Origin: Azoarcus sp. Aa7
Lineage (GTDB): Bacteria; Pseudomonadota; Gammaproteobacteria; Burkholderiales; Rhodocyclaceae
Reading direction: 5' to 3'
DNA length: 64,000 bases
NCBI RefSeq assembly: GCF_014822185.1
Contig: NZ_QVLR01000030.1
Coordinates: forward strand, 37,463 to 101,462
The position numbers were made by a program, and so were the translations under genes. Below are positions 63,000 to 64,000 of this stretch, in pieces; the stretch's first letter is position 1; each line of letters begins with the position of its first letter. The notes below the pieces were generated by a model, which saw only the letters and a program-made list of their open reading frames with translations, ran no database searches and was not told where the DNA came from.

Positions 63000-63534
63000 T
63001 CACGTGAATACCACAGATCGCACGGGAGAACTGAGGACAAGAAACCCCAGAACGTTTGCGATGACGGTTGCCCAGAACTTGGTGCGGAACGAAATCTTGC
63101 TGGATTTGTGGCGCAGGAACTGTTGAGCGACGATCGCCCCGGGCCAGCCTCCGATGAGCCCCAAAGCAAGCAATGTGTCTTCGCTGACGCGCCGCCGATC
63201 GGCAGCCGCGGCAGACTTGTCGCTGGCGTATACGACGAAGCACAACACACTTGCGCCGACGTAGAGGACACCGACCCAACCCGGAACCTTCCAGAAGAAT
63301 GCGGTGATGGTGAAGAGAATGAAGAACGCAGGAATTGCGAACAGAGTTGCAGTACCCCATTGCGCTGGATTTTCATTTCGTGCTTTGAGTCGTAAGCGTG
63401 TGGCTCTGATTACCTCGACGCGTTTTGCGCGTTTCTTTCCATCAGGGGCCATTTCGACCTCAAACGTCACTCGCTGACCGACCTCAGGGCGGCCCGATCG
63501 CGACGTAAAGGCTTTGATGTGAACAAAAATTTCT
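63000..63534 (-). pseudogene. Cold-shock/DUF1294 membrane protein, 5' end removed by an insertion sequence
   Basis: What remains starts in the cold-shock domain at EIFVHIKAF (RNP2 motif), then GRPEVGQRVTFEVE. It then carries the DUF1294 membrane part: WGTATLFAIPAFFILFTITAFF, VYASDKSAAAADRRRVSEDTLLALGLIGGWPGAIVAQQ (in parts) with KSSKISFRTKFW, the DUF1294 hallmark. The usual first ~20-25 residues of the cold-shock domain are missing. The in-frame extension (from 63578) comes from the ISL3-like element. A short product starting inside the IS sequence is possible but unlikely to fold as the normal protein. Confidence 0.8.
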
Positions 63535-64000
63535 GGCTCTGTGCCGTTTCCCGTGGAAATTGACTTCTCAACAGACATGACGGTAGCGCCCGTAGTCGCG
63601 GGAGATGGCCGGCACCAAGGGGTTGTTCGGTAGATGCTCGAGCTTGGACATGCGCAGGTAGGCAATCGCGATGAAGTTCTCGGGGTCCCGGAAGCCTCGA
63701 GCGGCGGTCTTCGCCTGTTGCAGCAGCCCGTTCATCGCCTCGACGTAGGCGTTGCTGCGACCGTCGAGCATGCCGCGTACGACGCCACCGAGGTGTTCCT
63801 TCAACGTGGCAGCCAGACGCTTGAACGGTTCGAGCCGCGAGCGTCGCGCCCAGTTCATCCACTTCGTCAGCGACCCGCGGGCGATCTCTTCGCTGTTACT
63901 GTCACGCGCCTCGCCGTAGACCAGCCGCAGGGCCTGCTTGAGTCGCCAGGCCCGCGCGCTCTTCAGGTTCGAGCGCTGCAGCCAGTGCATCGCCTCGAAC
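63535..64000 (-). mobile_element. ISL3-like insertion sequence, right part beyond the window
   Basis: The element's end is placed at 63535 because GGCTCTGTGCCGTTTCCCG starts there and ISL3-family ends often begin GGCTCT. The transposase stop lies 33 bp inside. The other end and the target duplication lie outside the window, so the boundary is an estimate. Confidence 0.7.
63568..64000 (-). CDS. ISL3-family transposase, C-terminal part, cut by window edge
   Basis: About 144 residues of the C-terminus are visible. SNAYVEAMNGLLQQAKTAARGF carries the glutamate of the DDE catalytic set (E in VEAMN) and is typical of ISL3 transposases, followed by RDPENFIAIAYLRMSKL. The reading frame stays open to the edge, so the N-terminal part lies outside. 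The gene ends 33 bp from the presumed IS terminus. Confidence 0.88.
   Translation of the reverse strand, partial: FEAMHWLQRSNLKSARAWRLKQALRLVYGEARDSNSEEIARGSLTKWMNWARRSRLEPFKRLAATLKEHLGGVVRGMLDGRSNAYVEAMNGLLQQAKTAARGFRDPENFIAIAYLRMSKLEHLPNNPLVPAISRDYGRYRHVC

Overview
This is a GC-rich, densely coded stretch of a proteobacterial chromosome. It most resembles a denitrifying, aromatics-degrading betaproteobacterium of the Azoarcus/Aromatoleum/Thauera type. The evidence is codon use, a BamA-type ring hydrolase, DUF1302/DUF1329 envelope proteins and palindromic intergenic repeats; the genus is inference. No tRNA, rRNA or CRISPR array was recognised.

Most of the window reads as a steroid (or steroid-like polycyclic) catabolic island. 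The left edge holds the end of a meta-cleavage route as a minus-strand operon: flavin reductase (HsaB-like), SDR, hydratase, acylating acetaldehyde dehydrogenase and 4-hydroxy-2-oxovalerate aldolase, the last running off the edge. The right part has the matching oxygenases: HsaA-like monooxygenase with an SDR and a KshB-like reductase (52.4-55.5 kb), and a KshA-like Rieske oxygenase (57.7-58.8 kb). Between them lie CoA-ester genes: an IpdC-like flavoprotein, CoA transferases, acyl-CoA ligases, an acyl-CoA dehydrogenase pair and a crotonase. There are also two old-yellow-enzyme reductases, a ketosteroid dehydrogenase-like flavoprotein, ETF plus ETF:quinone oxidoreductase, an MFS transporter, and DUF1302/DUF1329/YCF48 envelope proteins probably used for hydrophobic substrate uptake. 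HsaC, HsaD and IpdAB are not in the window.

Two features stand out. A coenzyme F420 block at 23.4-30.5 kb (LLM oxidoreductase, F420:NADP reductase, CofC, fused FO synthase) lies inside the island, without CofD or CofE nearby. A 19-bp partly palindromic box (consensus WTAGTCC-N4-GGACGATG) recurs at least ten times, mostly 55-100 bp upstream of the starts of the catabolic operons, the F420 operon, ETF, HsaA, HsaB and KshA genes. It looks like the operator of one regulon, perhaps controlled by the LuxR-family regulators encoded here.

Accessory pieces interrupt the island. There is a YefM/ParE-type toxin-antitoxin pair at 4.6-5.3 kb, a truncated duplicate of a LuxR regulator at 9.8-10.5 kb, and a three-gene ATPase/DUF4276/nuclease-like operon at 10.8-13.6 kb that looks like a defence module. 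At the right edge an ISL3-like insertion sequence has cut the start off a cold-shock/DUF1294 gene. A palindromic repeat also sits in frame inside the acetaldehyde dehydrogenase gene.
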